A stretch of 64,000 bases of DNA from Eudorina sp. 2006-703-Eu-15 (Eukaryota; Chlorophyta; Chlorophyceae; Chlamydomonadales; Volvocaceae): NCBI GenBank assembly GCA_003117195.1, contig BDSI01000006.1, positions 1,827,987 through 1,891,986 on the forward strand. The letters are read 5' to 3'. Every line of letters starts with the position of its first letter. Position 1 is the first letter of the stretch. A model generated the notes under the pieces. The model made no database searches and was not told where the DNA came from. It saw nothing but the letters and a program-made list of their open reading frames with translations. Made by a program: the position numbers and the translations under genes. This document shows, piece after piece, positions 10,568 through 21,592 of the stretch.

Positions 10568-12395
10568 TTTTTTTTTCTGAGAGGGACGTTACAAGGACAA
10601 AGGGACGGAAGCAGACCAAGCAGCAAGCCGGGAAGAAGGCCAGACGGCAAGCAAAGACCACCACACCGCAACCGAGCCCCAGAGCGAGGCACCAACCAGA
10701 AGGAAAGGGAACCAAGCAACGCCAACCTCACAGACAGGACGGGGTTTAGAGGCCAACCTCACAGACAGGACGGGGACAGGGACAGGGCGGCAGAGGGAGA
10801 GGGACAGGGACAGGGACAGGGCGGCAGAGGGAGAGAAAAGCTCCCAAAGCGGCAAAACGGCACAACAAGGCCGCACCTCCTACTCCAGGCCAACAGGCGA
10901 GACGGAAGGCCAAAGACGACCCACCCACCAACAAACAACAAAAGACAAAAAAAAAAGAAAAGAAAAACAGCTACAAAACCAGAACACAGCAACGAGGCAA
11001 ACACTACCCAAAGAAGCAGGGCAACACCCAACTGCAGCAGCCACAGAAGACACAAAGCAAACAAACGGAAGCAACAACCTGCAGCAGCCCCAGGGAACAC
11101 CGGAACTCCCAACAGAAGGAGACACACCAGACCGCCCAACCGAAGGAACCCAAACCCCCCACCCCCCAAAAACAGACCCCCCAGGCTCGCACGAACCCAA
11201 AAGCAACGAGGTGCCGCCCAAGGCACAGGAGGCCAGGGCACGAGCACACCAAGGCGCCAAGCACGTCACGGCCGAACCCGGGTGCCGCTCGGTAGGGCCT
11301 CGAGCACGAGCACACCGCAGGGCCGCACAACAGGGCGCCGCTCCACCAGCCACGCCAACAGACGCCGGCCCGGCAGAGCACGAGCACGCCACGAGCAAGG
11401 GAAACGTCTAGGGCTGGTACCCTGCGGGGCGCAGCAAGCAGGCACACCCCTCCCTCGCCAACCCAACCCTGGAGGCCCTCACCCCTACAACACTGGCCCC
11501 CCTAGACCCCAGCACCCTCGAGGCCCCCACACAAAGCCGAACTGAAACCCCCTTTCACTACTGCCCTACACAAACCGGAAACGGCTCACACAACAAAACC
11601 CCCTGGAGCTGGGCTGAGCTGATGCTGTAGCTGTAGCTGCGAGCTGAAACTAATCTGACATTACTGCGGCGGCAGCCTGTGGGGCTGGCACAGGGTGGGC
11701 CAGGGACAGATGGACCCGCAGCCTGGGTGCCTGCCCTTCGGCACGCTCGACAGAGCACAGGACACCTTCATGCGCCCACGAGGCTTCGAAGGAGTCCAGC
11801 GGAGCTGTCTTCAGCTGGGCGGTGATGTGTGAGAGTGGCAACCCAGCCATGGTGTCGTCGGGCAACGCTGCCATCCGGAAATGCGCCCACATGAGCCGTT
11901 GGAGCTCGCTGACCACCCGGGTGACGACCGCTTCAGAGGGGCAGGGCTCGGTGTCAGCGGCTTGGTGGTGGCACCAGACGGCCCACAGCCAGGTGGCCCG
12001 AAGGGCGGTCCAGAGGGTTTGCAGGCCCGGGATGGTTGGGTACTGGCCCCAGGCGGCGGCCCAGTCTCCCAGCAGCAGTTCAACGCTCATCATTGGGGGG
12101 CCGGGCCCCCCGGTGATGGCCCCCCAGAGAGCCACCAGCCACTCACGAGCACCCTGGTACGCCGGGCAGGCCACAAAGATGTGGGTCAAGCTGTCCAGGC
12201 ACGGTTCTGGCCGCCATCGCCGTGGCTGCTGCTGCTGTGGCTGCTGCTGTGGCTGCTGCTGTGGCTGTTGGCAGGGTGGGTGGCTGCAGGCGGCGCGGTC
12301 TGGCCGGCCTTTGGTTGCTAGGTACAGGCCGCACGGGAGCCGTGCATGGTGCAGCCGCCACACCAGGGCCTTGGCCCGGTTGCTGGCCGGGCTGT
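10568..12395 (-). mobile_element. LINE B, 5'-truncated (3' UTR and ORF2 C terminus)
   Basis: A T run and reversed 3' end, the full 3' UTR, then ORF2 from its stop back into the zf-RVT region. Target duplication CCCACT (10562-10567 and 12396-12401), confirmed by the empty site in the duplicate near 19012. A local duplication scrambles about 10740-10830, where the GGGACAGGGACAGGG stretch is repeated. Confidence 0.9.
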
Positions 12396-13027
12396 CCCAC
12401 TCGGCACTATACCACGCCTCCTCCCCCACCACCGCCTACCGAGACATCGCAGCTATCATCAAAACGCTCACCCACAACGGGTTCCAACGCCGCCGGCTCG
12501 CCCAACTCGTCCACCAGCGTTTCAGCCAGAGCTCCCTCCCGGGCGTCCCGTACGATATCTCCAGCATCCCGTGGCACCAGCTTTTCCAAACCGGATACAC
12601 CGAACGGTAGTGGGTTGTTTTTTTTTCTGAGAGGGACGTTACAAGGACAAAGGGACGGAAGCAGACCAAGCAGCAAGCCGGGAAGAAGGCCAGACGGCAA
12701 GCAAAGACCACCACACCGCAACCGAGCCCCAGAGGCACCAACCAGAAGGAAAGGGAACCAAGCAACGCCAACCTCACAGACAGGACGGGGACAGGGACAG
12801 GGCGGCAGAGGGAGAGAAAAGCTCCCAAAGCGGCAAAACGGCACAACAAGGCCGCACCTCCTACTCCAGGCCACCAGGCGAGACGGAAGGCCAAAGACGA
12901 CCCACCCCGGAAGGCCAAAAAAAAAAACCCACCCACCAACAAACAACAAAAAACAAAAAAAGAAAAGAAAAACGGCTACAAAACCAGGACACAGCAACGA
13001 GGCAAACACTACCCAAAGAAGCAGGGC

Positions 13028-13359
13028 TGTTTTTCTTTTCTTTTTTTTGTTTTTTGTTGTTTGTTGGTGGGTGGGTTGTCTTTGGCCTTCCGCCTCGCCT
13101 GGTGGCCTGGAGTAGGAGGTGCGGCCTTGTTGTGCCGTTTTGCCGCTTTGGGAGCTTTTCTCTCCCTCTGCCGCCCTGTCCCTGTCCCCCTCCTGTCTGT
13201 GAGGTTGGCGTTGCTTGGTTCCCTTTCCTTCTGGTTGGTGCCTCTGGGGCTCGGTTGCGGTGTGGTGGTCTTTGCTTGCCGTCTGGCCTTCTTCCCGTCT
13301 TGCTGCTTGGTCTGCTTCCGTCCCTTTGTCCTTGTAACGTCCCTCTCAGAAAAAAAAAA
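13028..13359 (+). mobile_element. LINE D, short 3' fragment nested in LINE C
   Basis: A 332-bp plus-strand piece of the LINE 3' UTR ending CTCTCAGAAAA. LINE C resumes at once with GGCAACACCC, giving a GGC target duplication. The same insertion exists in the duplicated copy (20587-21178). Confidence 0.88.
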
Positions 13360-13934
13360 GGCAACACCCAACTGCAGCAGCCACAGAAGACACAAAGCAA
13401 ACAACGGAAGCAACAAACCCGCAGCAGGCCAAGGGAACACCGGGACTCCCAAACAGAAGGGGACACACCAGACCGCCCAACAGAAGGAACCCAACCCCCC
13501 ACCCCCCAAAAACAGACCCCCCAGGCTCGCACGAACCTAAAAGCACCGAGGTGCCGCCCAAGGCACAGGAGGCCAGGGCACGAGCACACCAAGGCACCAA
13601 GCACGTCACGGCCGAACCCGGGTGCCGCTCGGTAGGGTCTCGAGCACGAGCACACCGCAGGGCCGCACAACAGGGCGCCGCTCCACCAGCCACGCCAACA
13701 GACGCCGGCCCGGCAGAGCACGAGCACGCCACGAGCAAGGGAAACGTCCAGGGCTGGTACCCTGCGGGGCGCAGCAAACAGGCACACCCCTCCCTCGCCA
13801 ACCCAACCCTGGAGGCCCTCACCCCTACAACACTGGCCCCCCTAGACCCCAGCACCCTCGAGGGCCCCCCACAAAGCCGAACTGAAACCCCCTTTCACTT
13901 CTGCCCTACACAAACCGGAAGCGGCTCACACAAC

Positions 13935-14046
13935 GCTAGCCGCTCGAGGAGTAGTGGCAGCATCAGAGGACTGCCAGAGAACATAAAGAATGGCACCCCG
14001 TCCCGAGTCCTGGTTCCTTCAGAAAATAAAAAAAAAAAAAAAAAAA
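13935..14046 (+). mobile_element. SINE E, 5'-truncated, in LINE C
   Basis: The last 90 or so bases of the SINE (GCTAGCCGCTCG... to CTTCAGAAAATAAAA) with its A tail, splitting the LINE 3' UTR at CACACAAC. This copy differs from the others at several bases (for example GAGGAGTAG). Confidence 0.85.
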
Positions 14047-14469
14047 CCCGGAGCTGGGCTGAGCTGATGCTGTAGCTGTAGCTGCGAGCTGAAACTAATC
14101 TGACATTACTGCGGCGGCAGCCTGTGGGGCTGGCACAGGGTGGGCCAGGGACAGATGGACCCGCAGCCTGGGCGCCTGCCCTTCGGCACGCTCGACAGAG
14201 CACAGGACACCTTCATGCGCCCATGAGGCTTCGAAGGCGTCCAGCGGAGCTGTCTTCAGCTGGGCGGTGATGTGAGAGAGTGGCAACCCAGCCATGGTGT
14301 CGTCGGGCAACGCTGCCATCCGGAAATGCGCCCACATGAGTCGCTGGAGCTCGCTGACCACCTGGGTGATGACCGCTTCGGAGGGGCAGGGCGCGGTGTC
14401 AGCGGCTTGGTGGTGGCACCAGACGGCCCACAGCCAGGTGGCCCGAAGGGCGGTCCAGAGGGTTTGCAG

Positions 14470-15264
14470 CAGGGTGGCTATCTTATTTTTGGGAGTTTTT
14501 TTTTTTTTTCTGAAGGAACCAGGACTCGGGACGGGGTGCCTTTCTTTATGTTGTCTGGCGGTCCTCTGATGCTGCCACTACTCCACGAGCGGCTAGCGTG
14601 CCGGGCTTCTGGGCGTCTCCACAGGCCAGCTGGATGACTTAGGATGGGTGAGAGTCTTGTAAACCTCCAGACGGGACAGGGACGGGTGGGCACCCTCCAT
14701 CTCGACACACCCCTGACAACTTGCCAGTGGCTGGGGTCGATCCCAGGACCTCCCGGGGGGAATTGCGAGGTTTCCCTGTTGCCAGCCAAAGCGCCTCATT
14801 GTCACCTTCTGGGGATGCTGGTAAGGTCGTATCGTCCCCGGTAGGACTTGAACCCGGGTCACCCGGGCCAAATGTTGTGCCTTAACGAGTATCTACGGCC
14901 AGAGATACACCTGGCTTCGAAACGCTGAAAGTATCTGTCTATGGGGAGATATTTCCAACTGGAAACGGCCCGTAGTATCTACAGAGGGCATCGGACAGGG
15001 CGCAACATTGATGGAGAACTTCCACGAACAGAACCCCTAAGTGCAACACCTAGCCATAGATGACTGCAGACGGCGAGAACCGACCCCGGGTGGGAGATAT
15101 CGGGGACCCCATCACTCGTCCGAGTATATGTCAACGGGAAGATATCATGTCCCACACGAGGGGTCAAAGTATCTTAAACTCCATCTTTTGGCAGGCCAAA
15201 AGTATCTAAAATTTCAGAAGTTTTTCGGCCGAATAGATATTTATATCTTAAGATAGCCACCCTG
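14470..15264. mobile_element. Nonautonomous hAT-type DNA transposon (MITE) inside LINE C
   Basis: Perfect 16-bp terminal inverted repeats, CAGGGTGGCTATCTTA at 14470-14485 and its complement at 15249-15264, are flanked by the 8-bp target duplication GTTTGCAG (14462-14469 and 15265-15272), which fits the hAT pattern nTnnnnAn. The LINE sequence is continuous across it. Without the nested SINE it is about 400 bp and codes for nothing. Many AGTATCT/AGATAT motifs crowd the interior, as expected for transposase-binding subterminal repeats. A hAT transposase must come from elsewhere. Confidence 0.92.
14496..14886 (-). mobile_element. tRNA-derived SINE, longest copy, inside the hAT MITE
   Basis: Read on the minus strand it begins GTTAAGGC (a tRNA D-arm remnant), has a Pol III B box GGTTCAAGTCC (complement of about 14848-14858), a body of roughly 300 bases, and ends CTGGTTCCTTCAGAAAA. 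The A box is missing, so even this copy lacks its first bases. Flanks share only GAG, so the target duplication is uncertain. Confidence 0.88.
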
Positions 15265-15654
15265 GTTTGCAGGCCCGGGCTGGGAGGGTACTGGCCCCAG
15301 GCGGCGGCCCAGTCTCCCAGCAGCAGTTCAACGCTCATCATTGGGGGGCCGGGCCCCCCGGTGATGGCCCCCCAGAGAGCCAACAGCCACTCACGAGCAC
15401 CCTGGTACGCCGGGCAGGCCACAAAGATGTGGGTCAAGCTGTCCACGCAAGGTTCTGGCCGCCATCGCCGCGGCTGCTGCTGCTGTGGCTGCTGCTGTGG
15501 CTGTTGGCAGGGTGGGTGGCTGCAGGCGGCGCGGTCCGGCCGGCCTTTGGTTGCGAGGTACAGGCCGCACGGGAGCCGTGCATGCTGCAGACGCCACACC
15601 AGGGCCTTGGCCCGGTTGCTGGCCGGGCTGTCCCACAGCCGCTGCCAGGTCTTG

Positions 15655-16343
15655 TTTTTTTTTTCTGAGAGGGACGTTACAAGGACAAAGGGACGGAAGC
15701 AGACCAAGCAGCAAGCCGGGAAGAAGGCCAGACGGCAAGCGAAGACCACCACACCGCAACCGAGCCCCAGAGGCACCAACCAGAAGGAAAGGGAACCAAG
15801 CAACGCCAACCTCACAGACAGGACGGGGACAGGGACAGGGCGGCAGAGGGAGAGAAAAGCTCCCAAAGCGGCAAAACGGCACAACAAGGCCGCACCTCCT
15901 ACTCCAGGCCACCAGGTGAGACGGAAGGCCAAAGACGACCCACCCACCAACAAACAACAAAAACAAAAAAAAGAAAAGAAAAACGGCTACAAAACCAGAA
16001 CACAGCAACGAGGCAAACACTACCCAAAGAAGCAGGGCAACACCCAACTGCAGCAGCCACAGAAGACACAAAGCAAACAACGGAAGCAACAACCTGCAGC
16101 AGCCCCAGGGAACACCGGAACTCCCAACAGAAGGGGCCACACCAGACCGCCCAACAGAAGGAACACAACCCCCCACCCCCCAAAAACAGGCCCCCCAGGC
16201 TCGCACGAACCCAAAAGCACCGAGGTGCCGCCCAAGGCCCAGGAGGCCAGGGCACGAGCACACCAAGGCACCAAGCACGTCACGGCCGAACCCGGGTGCC
16301 GCTCGGTAAGGGCCGCACAACAGGGCGCCGCTCCACCAGCCAC
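15655..16343 (-). mobile_element. LINE F, 3' UTR fragment joined to a gypsy LTR fragment
   Basis: T run, reversed 3' end, most of the 3' UTR, then an abrupt change to TTCAATACTTC of the right-hand gypsy LTR. It has lost about 24 bp at 16309. The same LINE/LTR junction recurs at 32370/32371. Confidence 0.85.
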
Positions 16344-16584
16344 TTCAATACTTCAATACTTCAATACTCCAATACTTCAATACTTCCACGCTTCGCCACC
16401 ACAAACACCTGTTCCACTTTGGTCACTGTTTCACGATTTTAACTTTCACAATTAATCTTCTCGATTTCGTCTTTTGATATTACTCGAACTTACGGCTCAG
16501 CTTTGCGGCTTTGACTTGGGCCGCGTTTCGCTACTTCCAACGACTATCACATAGCGCCAGTGTCCAGGCTCCGTTCCTATCCAG
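16344..16584 (+). repeat. Fragment of the right-hand gypsy LTR (copy 1)
   Basis: 241 bp matching the 3' half of the LTR at 54821-55332: the ATACTTCA repeats, TTCGCCACCA and the run to TTCCTATCCAG. LINE sequence lies on both sides. Confidence 0.85.
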
Positions 16585-16649
16585 TTTTTTTTTTCTGAGA
16601 GGGACGTTACAAGGACAAAGGGACGGAAGCAGACCAAGCAGCAAGCCGG
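16585..16649 (-). mobile_element. LINE tail fragment ending at the duplication junction
   Basis: A T run and the first 55 or so bases of a reversed LINE 3' end, cut at GCAAGCCGG where the Penelope-like element restarts. In copy 2 the same LINE continues past this point (32612 onward). Confidence 0.85.
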
Positions 16650-17051
16650 AGCAGTGGGATATTTGCTCTCACCGGTTTTTTGTTTTCTGTCAAAAACCGT
16701 CAAAACCGTTGAAACGACTAATTGTTGTACGTACCATTGGCTGAGCAAATCGCGCATTTTGTTGATCATGCTAACGGACAATGGTCGCAATTGACAAACC
16801 TTTATCTCTTTTTTCGCCGTGGAGTTCGTTGTAAGCATGCAAGCGGTTGTACATCATACCATTCAGTTCGCACACGTTTTAACATACGCCTACGCCCATT
16901 ATCCCGTCCTCATTGTACTACATACCTCGCCTTAACAATAGCACTATCACACAAACTACCACCAAACACCGATTTTTTCCTGACTTCCCCGCAAAAAATC
17001 TCACTCCCGGTGCACCCCAGATGCTTCCCCAGCCCCACGGTCGCCAAATGA

Positions 17052-19225
17052 TCCAACCAGCAACAACAACCCGCCCCGACGCCCCAACACTCACCCTGGT
17101 CCTACACCAACCCGGGGCCCTACACCAACCCGGGGCTCGCCCACACCCGCCCAAGCGACTTCATCCTCGATACCATCTTCACCTACACCCCGGATTTCCT
17201 TGAAACTTTCCCTACACCGTGCATCGCCTGGACCTACTCCCCATCTCTGAAAACCGTGCTGTACAACCCCCGCGCCACCTTCACCGGCTTCAGCATGGCC
17301 GACACCATCCACCGGAAAAAAAAAAAAAAAAAACGGCTCGAGCACGGCACCTGCGCCTGCCGCACCCAGCTCCCCGACCTACCCCCATCGCCCTACGGAG
17401 CTCACACCGTCACCCAAGATGCCCACCCGGGCAAACCGTACCCCCACCTACATACACGGGACGCATCAATCTTCGGCTGCCCCCTGCTGGCCGACGCCCT
17501 GAGCTGTGGCCTCAACCACATCCCGCCGCCTCCCCTCGACTCCGCCTCCTCCGCCGAGGTTAACGCCACCGCACTCTCTGAATTCTGGTCTCGCAGCCGT
17601 CGCCTCAACCCTGACATCCCCACCCTCGCCCAACTAAACATCAACGCCCAGCAGCGCGCCACTGAGTGGACCTACCACCAGATCGGCCAGGTGCCCATCT
17701 TTCGCCTGCGCACGCTCCCTACCACTGACTTCTTCTCCGACCCAACGGTACGACAGACCATTGACCTCATCCGAAAAACCTGCTACACCCGCGGTCTGGA
17801 TAAAGCCCCCGACACCGTCGACTTCACCTGCATCGACCACATCCGATACCAGGCCTATAACCGGTTGGCCCTCTCTGGTGACTTCGAACCCATCCACAAC
17901 ACCCCGATGGAGATCCTGGATGACCTCCGTTCCTCCCTCACCAGCCGATTCCCGGAGCTCCCCCTCGATCCAGCAGCACAAAGCGCACAAAGCCCACAAG
18001 CCCAACCCGCACCGATGGCTCACCAACGGCAGTGCCTGCATTCTGACCCCGCTATCCACGAAAGCTCAGCTCTGCGCCTAAGAAATCCTGGACCAGTTTA
18101 AACTCGTCGCCGCGGATGCCCAGCGTTTTGCCCGGACCACCCACGGCATCGACACGTGCCTGTACCCCGTCATCAAGGAATACCGTGAGGGCCTAATAAA
18201 CCTGCCGTCCAAAATCAGCTTTGACCAGACACAAGATGTCACCCACTGCTTCGAACGCATTCCGATCCAGCCCACCGACGACAGTCTGCCCACCAGGCTC
18301 AACATCGTAACCAACATGGTTTTCGACCATTAAAAGACTATCCACGGTCACACCCCCTGCTTCGTCGTACGCCTCCACCGCACCACCCGGATGCCCGTCT
18401 CTGCCTCTCTGGAACGCCTGGACTCATTCACACCACCACCCTCGAACGTGCTCGTCCTCACCATGGACCGCCTGACCGAGCTCAACGCGCTCCTCATGAA
18501 CTCCGCCTACACCCAGCTCGCGGACCTTGTCTTTCAGCAGACCTGCGGGATCCCCATGGGTTTCCACCCTAGGCCCCGACTGGTGCAACCTATACCTCCT
18601 CTCCTACGAGTATGCGGCCGGCCACTTCTTCACCTTTTCTGCCAACCCCGCCGACCGCGACCGGTTCCTCCCACAATTCAAGCACATGTACCAACTCATG
18701 GATGATCTGCGCACCATCAACGCCCCCGACATCAACCTGCTCCTCGATCCACAGCAGTACCCCGGAGCTCCCCTACGCCTCTACCCCTCCTGCCTCACCG
18801 TCGAAATCACCTCCACGAGCACCACCGATAACCGCGGCACCTCATACCACTCGGTGTTCCTTGACATCGAAACCCACACGAAACCGGATGGCACCTACGT
18901 AACCAGCCGCTATCGGAAGGAGGCTAAGCTCGGTTTCCCCATCTGCAAGTACATCCATCTCGCCTCCAACCGACCGCCGAATAATTCCTACAACATCGTC
19001 CTCTCCCTCACCCACTCGGCACTATACCACGCCTCCTCCCCCACCACCGCCTACCGAGACATCGCAGCTATCATCAAAACGCTCACCCACAACGGGTTCC
19101 AACGCCGCCGGCTCGCCCAACTCGTCCACCAGCGTTTCAGCCAGAGCTCCCTCCCGGGCGTCCCGTACGATATCTCCAGCATCCCGTGGCACCAGCTTTT
19201 CCAAACCGGATACACCGAACGCTAG
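17052..19225 (+). pseudogene. Penelope-like reverse transcriptase, copy 2
   Basis: Duplicate of the copy 1 gene without the two LINEs. It shares both in-frame TAA codons and the frame change, so these predate the duplication. Its own damage: 18 A plus CGG inserted at 17316-17336, and one extra base near 18568 (CACCCTAGG for CACCCCGG) right after GIPMG, so WCNLYLL is in another frame. LMDD is at 18695-18706. Few substitutions separate the copies, so the duplication is recent. Confidence 0.75.
17316..17336. mobile_element. Tail-only insertion (18 A plus CGG)
   Basis: In copy 1 the site reads CCACCGGCTCGAG; here 18 A and a repeated CGG are inserted. The length and the 3-bp duplication match the other LINE/SINE insertions, so it is best read as a retroposon cut back to its tail. 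Confidence 0.65.
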
Positions 19226-19270
19226 TGGGTTGTTTTTTTTCTGAGAGGGACGTTACAAGGACAAAGGGAC

Positions 19271-19311
19271 CCCGTCCCGAGTCCTGGTTCCTTCAGAAAA
19301 AAAAAAAAAAA
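19271..19311 (+). mobile_element. SINE tail fragment, 41 bp
   Basis: Only the last 26 bases of the SINE (CCCGTCCCGAG to CTTCAG) plus A15. LINE sequence GGGAC is duplicated on both sides (19266-19270 and 19312-19316). Confidence 0.85.
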
Positions 19312-19326
19312 GGGACGGAAGCAGAC

Positions 19327-20246
19327 CCCCGGCTTTGTGGGAGGGCCTCGAGGGTGCTGGGGTCTAGGGGGGCCAGCGTTGTAGGGGTAAGGGCCTCCAG
19401 TGTTGGGTTGGCGAGGGAGTTGCTTGCTGCGCCCCGCAGGGTACCAGCCCTGGACGTTTCCCTTGCTCGTGGCGTGCTCGTGCTCTGCCGGGCCGGCGTC
19501 TGTTGGCGTGGCTGGTGGAGCGGCGCCCTGTTGTGCGGCCCTGCGGTGTGCTCGTGCTCGAGACCCTACCGAGCGGCACCCGGGTTCGGCCGTGACGTGC
19601 TTGGCGCCTTGGTGTGCTCGTGCCCTGGCCTCCTGTGCCTTGGGCGGCACCTCGGTGCTTTTGGGTTCGTGCGAGCCTGGGGGGTCTGTTTTTGGGGGGT
19701 GGGGGGTTTTGGGTTCCTTCTGTTGGGCGGTCTGGTGTGTCTTTTTTTTTTTTTTGTCTCCTTCTGTTGAGAGTTCCGGTGTTCTCTGGGGCTGCTGCAG
19801 GTTGTTCCTTCCGTTGTTTGCTTTGTGTCTTCTGTGGCTGCTGCAGTTGGGTGTTGCCCTGCTTCTTTGGGTAGTGTTTGCCTCGTTGCTGTGTTCTGGT
19901 TTTGTAGCGGTTTTTTTTTTGTTTGTTTGTTTTTGGTTGTTTGTTGGTGGGTGGGTCGTCTTTGGCCTTCCGTCTCGCCTGGTGGCCTGGAGTGGGCGGT
20001 GCGGCCTTGTTGTGCCGTTTTGCCGCTTTGGGAGCTTTTCTCTCCCTCTGCCGCCCTGTCCCTGTCCCCGTCCTGTCTGTGAGGTTGGCGTTGCTTGGTT
20101 CCCTTTCCTTCTGGTTTGGTGCCTCTGGGGCTCGGTTGCGGTGTGGTGGTCTTTGCTTGCCGTCTGGCCTTCTTCCCGGCTTGCTGCTTGGTCTGCTTCC
20201 GTCCCTTTGTCCTTGTAACGTCCCTCTCAGAAAAAAAAAAAAAAAA
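19327..20246 (+). mobile_element. LINE 3' UTR copy with an internal poly(T) insert
   Basis: A 920-bp plus-strand LINE end with CTCTCAG and A16, in the minus LINE C'. AGAC is duplicated (19323-19326 and 20249-20252). Inside it, 13 T with GTCT repeated (19743-19759) mark a further tail-only insertion. Confidence 0.85.
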
Positions 20247-20630
20247 CAAGACCAAGCAGCAAGCCGGGAAGAAGGCCAGACGGCAAGCAAAGACCACCAC
20301 ACCGCAACCGAGCCCCAGAGGCACCAACCAGAAGGAAAGGGAACCAAGCAACGCCAACCTCTCAGACAGGACGGGGACAGGGACAGGGCGGCAGAGGGAG
20401 AGAAAAGCTCCCAAAGCGGCAAAACGACACAACAAGGCCGCACCTCCTACTCCAGGCCACCAGGCGAGACGGAAGGCCAAAGACGACCCACCCACCAACA
20501 AACAACAAAAAACAAAAAAACAAAAGAAAAACGGCTACAAAACCAGGACACAGCAACGAGGCAAACACTACCCAAAGAAGCAGGGCTGTTTTTCTTTTCT
20601 TTTTTTTGTTTTTTGTTGTTTGTTGGTGGG

Positions 20631-20858
20631 TTTTTTTTTTTCTGAAGGAACCAGGACTCGGGACGGGGTGCCTTTCTTTATGTTGTCTGGCGGTCCTCTG
20701 ATGCTGCCACTACTCCACGAGCGGCTAGCGTGCCGGGCTTCTGGGCGTCTCCACAGGCCAGCTGGATGACTTAGGATGGGTGAGAGTCTTGTAAACCTCC
20801 AGACGGGACAGGGACGGGTGGGCACCCTCCATCTCGACACACCCCTGACAACTTGCCA
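20631..20858 (-). mobile_element. SINE, 5'-truncated, in LINE D'
   Basis: T run then CTGAAGGAACC (reversed SINE end), 228 bp. Target duplication GTGGG at 20626-20630 and 20859-20863; LINE D gives the empty site. Confidence 0.88.
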
Positions 20859-20953
20859 GTGGGTGGGTTGTCTTTGGCCTTCCGCCTCGCCTGGTGGCCT
20901 GGAGTAGGAGGTGCGGCCTTGTTGTGCCGTTTTGCCGCTTTGGGAGCTTTTCT

Positions 20954-20973
20954 TTTTTTTTTCTGAGAGGGAC
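20954..20973 (-). mobile_element. Minimal LINE insertion: tail plus 11 bases
   Basis: A T run followed by only CTGAGAGGGAC is inserted in LINE D' between GCTTTTC (20946-20952) and its repeat (20974-20980). The empty site is in LINE D. Confidence 0.88.
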
Positions 20974-21263
20974 GCTTTTCTCTCCCTCTGCCGCCCTGTC
21001 CCTGTCCCCCTCCTGTCTGTGAGGTTGGCGTTGCTTGGTTCCCTTTCCTTCTGGTTGGTGCCTCTGGGGCTCGGTTGCGGTGTGGTGGTCTTTGCTTGCC
21101 GTCTGGCCTTCTTCCCGGCTTGCTGCTTGGTCTGCTTCCGTCCCTTTGTCCTTGTAACGTCCCTCTCAGAAAAAAAAAGGGCAACACCCAACTGCAGCAG
21201 CCACAGAAGACACAAAGCAAACAACGGAAGCAACAAACCCGCAGCAGGCAAAGGGAACACCGG

Positions 21264-21592
21264 GAGCACCCCCAGAAGGTGACAATGAGGCGCTTTGGCT
21301 GGCAGCAGGGAAACCTCGCAATTCCCCCCGGGAGGTCCTGGGATCGACCCCAGCCACTGGCAAGTTGTCAGGGGTGTGACGAGAAGGAGGGTGCCCACCC
21401 GTCCCTGTCCCGTCTGGAGGTTTACAAGACTCTCACCCATCCTAAGTCATCCAGCTGGCCTGTGGAGACGCCCAGAAGCCCGGCCCGCTAGCCGCTCGTG
21501 GAGTAGTGGCAGCATCAGAGGACCGCCAGACAACATAAAGAAAGGCACCCCGTCCCGAGTCCTGGTTCCTTCAGAAAAAAAAAAAAAAAAAA
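21264..21592 (+). mobile_element. SINE, 329 bp, in LINE C'
   Basis: Starts at AGCACCCCCAGAAGG, so it lacks the tRNA-like head, and ends CTTCAG plus A18. CCGG is repeated on both sides (21260-21263 and 21593-21596). Confidence 0.85.

Larger units (their letters stand above)
7696..12610 (+). pseudogene. Penelope-like reverse transcriptase, copy 1, split by two LINEs
   Basis: Frame 1 is open 7696-8724; from about 8600 the RT continues in frame 2. Visible RT parts: HRWLTNGSACILTPLS (N-terminal block), DVTHCFERIP with the motif A Asp at 8858, GIPMG at 9170-9184, then after LINE A the motif C LMDD at 10246-10257 where YxDD is usual, VFLDIETHTKPDG, and after LINE B a C-terminal part ending QTGYTER and a TAG. 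The order and the GIPMG motif fit Penelope-like and related non-LTR RTs lacking an L1-type endonuclease. Defects: a frame change near 8600 and two in-frame TAA (8702-8704, 8954-8956). No GIY-YIG nuclease is visible. The nearby hammerhead supports the Penelope assignment. Confidence 0.75.
12618..15654 (-). mobile_element. LINE C, host of nested LINE D, SINE E and a hAT MITE
   Basis: It begins with a T run directly after TGGGTTG that follows the RT stop and runs through the 3' UTR into the ORF2 C terminus. It is interrupted at 13028-13359, 13935-14046 and 14470-15264. It stops at GGTCTTG where another LINE begins; the expected return to the original target is missing, so its right end is rearranged. 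Confidence 0.85.
7291..16646. repeat. Tandem duplication, copy 1 (9356 bp)
   Basis: The segment starts in the RT spacer of the Penelope-like element and ends inside a LINE fragment. From 16647 the sequence restarts as at 7291 and stays nearly identical for 2.5 kb of the element, including the bases after its RT stop, the LINE inserted there and the smaller LINE nested in it. The junction shares CGG between the LINE (CAAGCCGG) and the element (GTCGGAG). LINE copies A and B are present only here, so they came later. Confidence 0.85.
20587..21178 (+). mobile_element. LINE D', duplicate of LINE D
   Basis: Same 5' truncation point (TGTTTTTCTTTTC after GCAGGGC) and same target as LINE D. It later received a SINE (20631-20858) and a 20-bp LINE tail (20954-20973). 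Confidence 0.85.

Noticed and set aside
14830..14886. A tRNA gene on the minus strand
   Set aside because: B box present, but the 5' half and acceptor stem are missing and copies end in A tails, so it is a SINE head.
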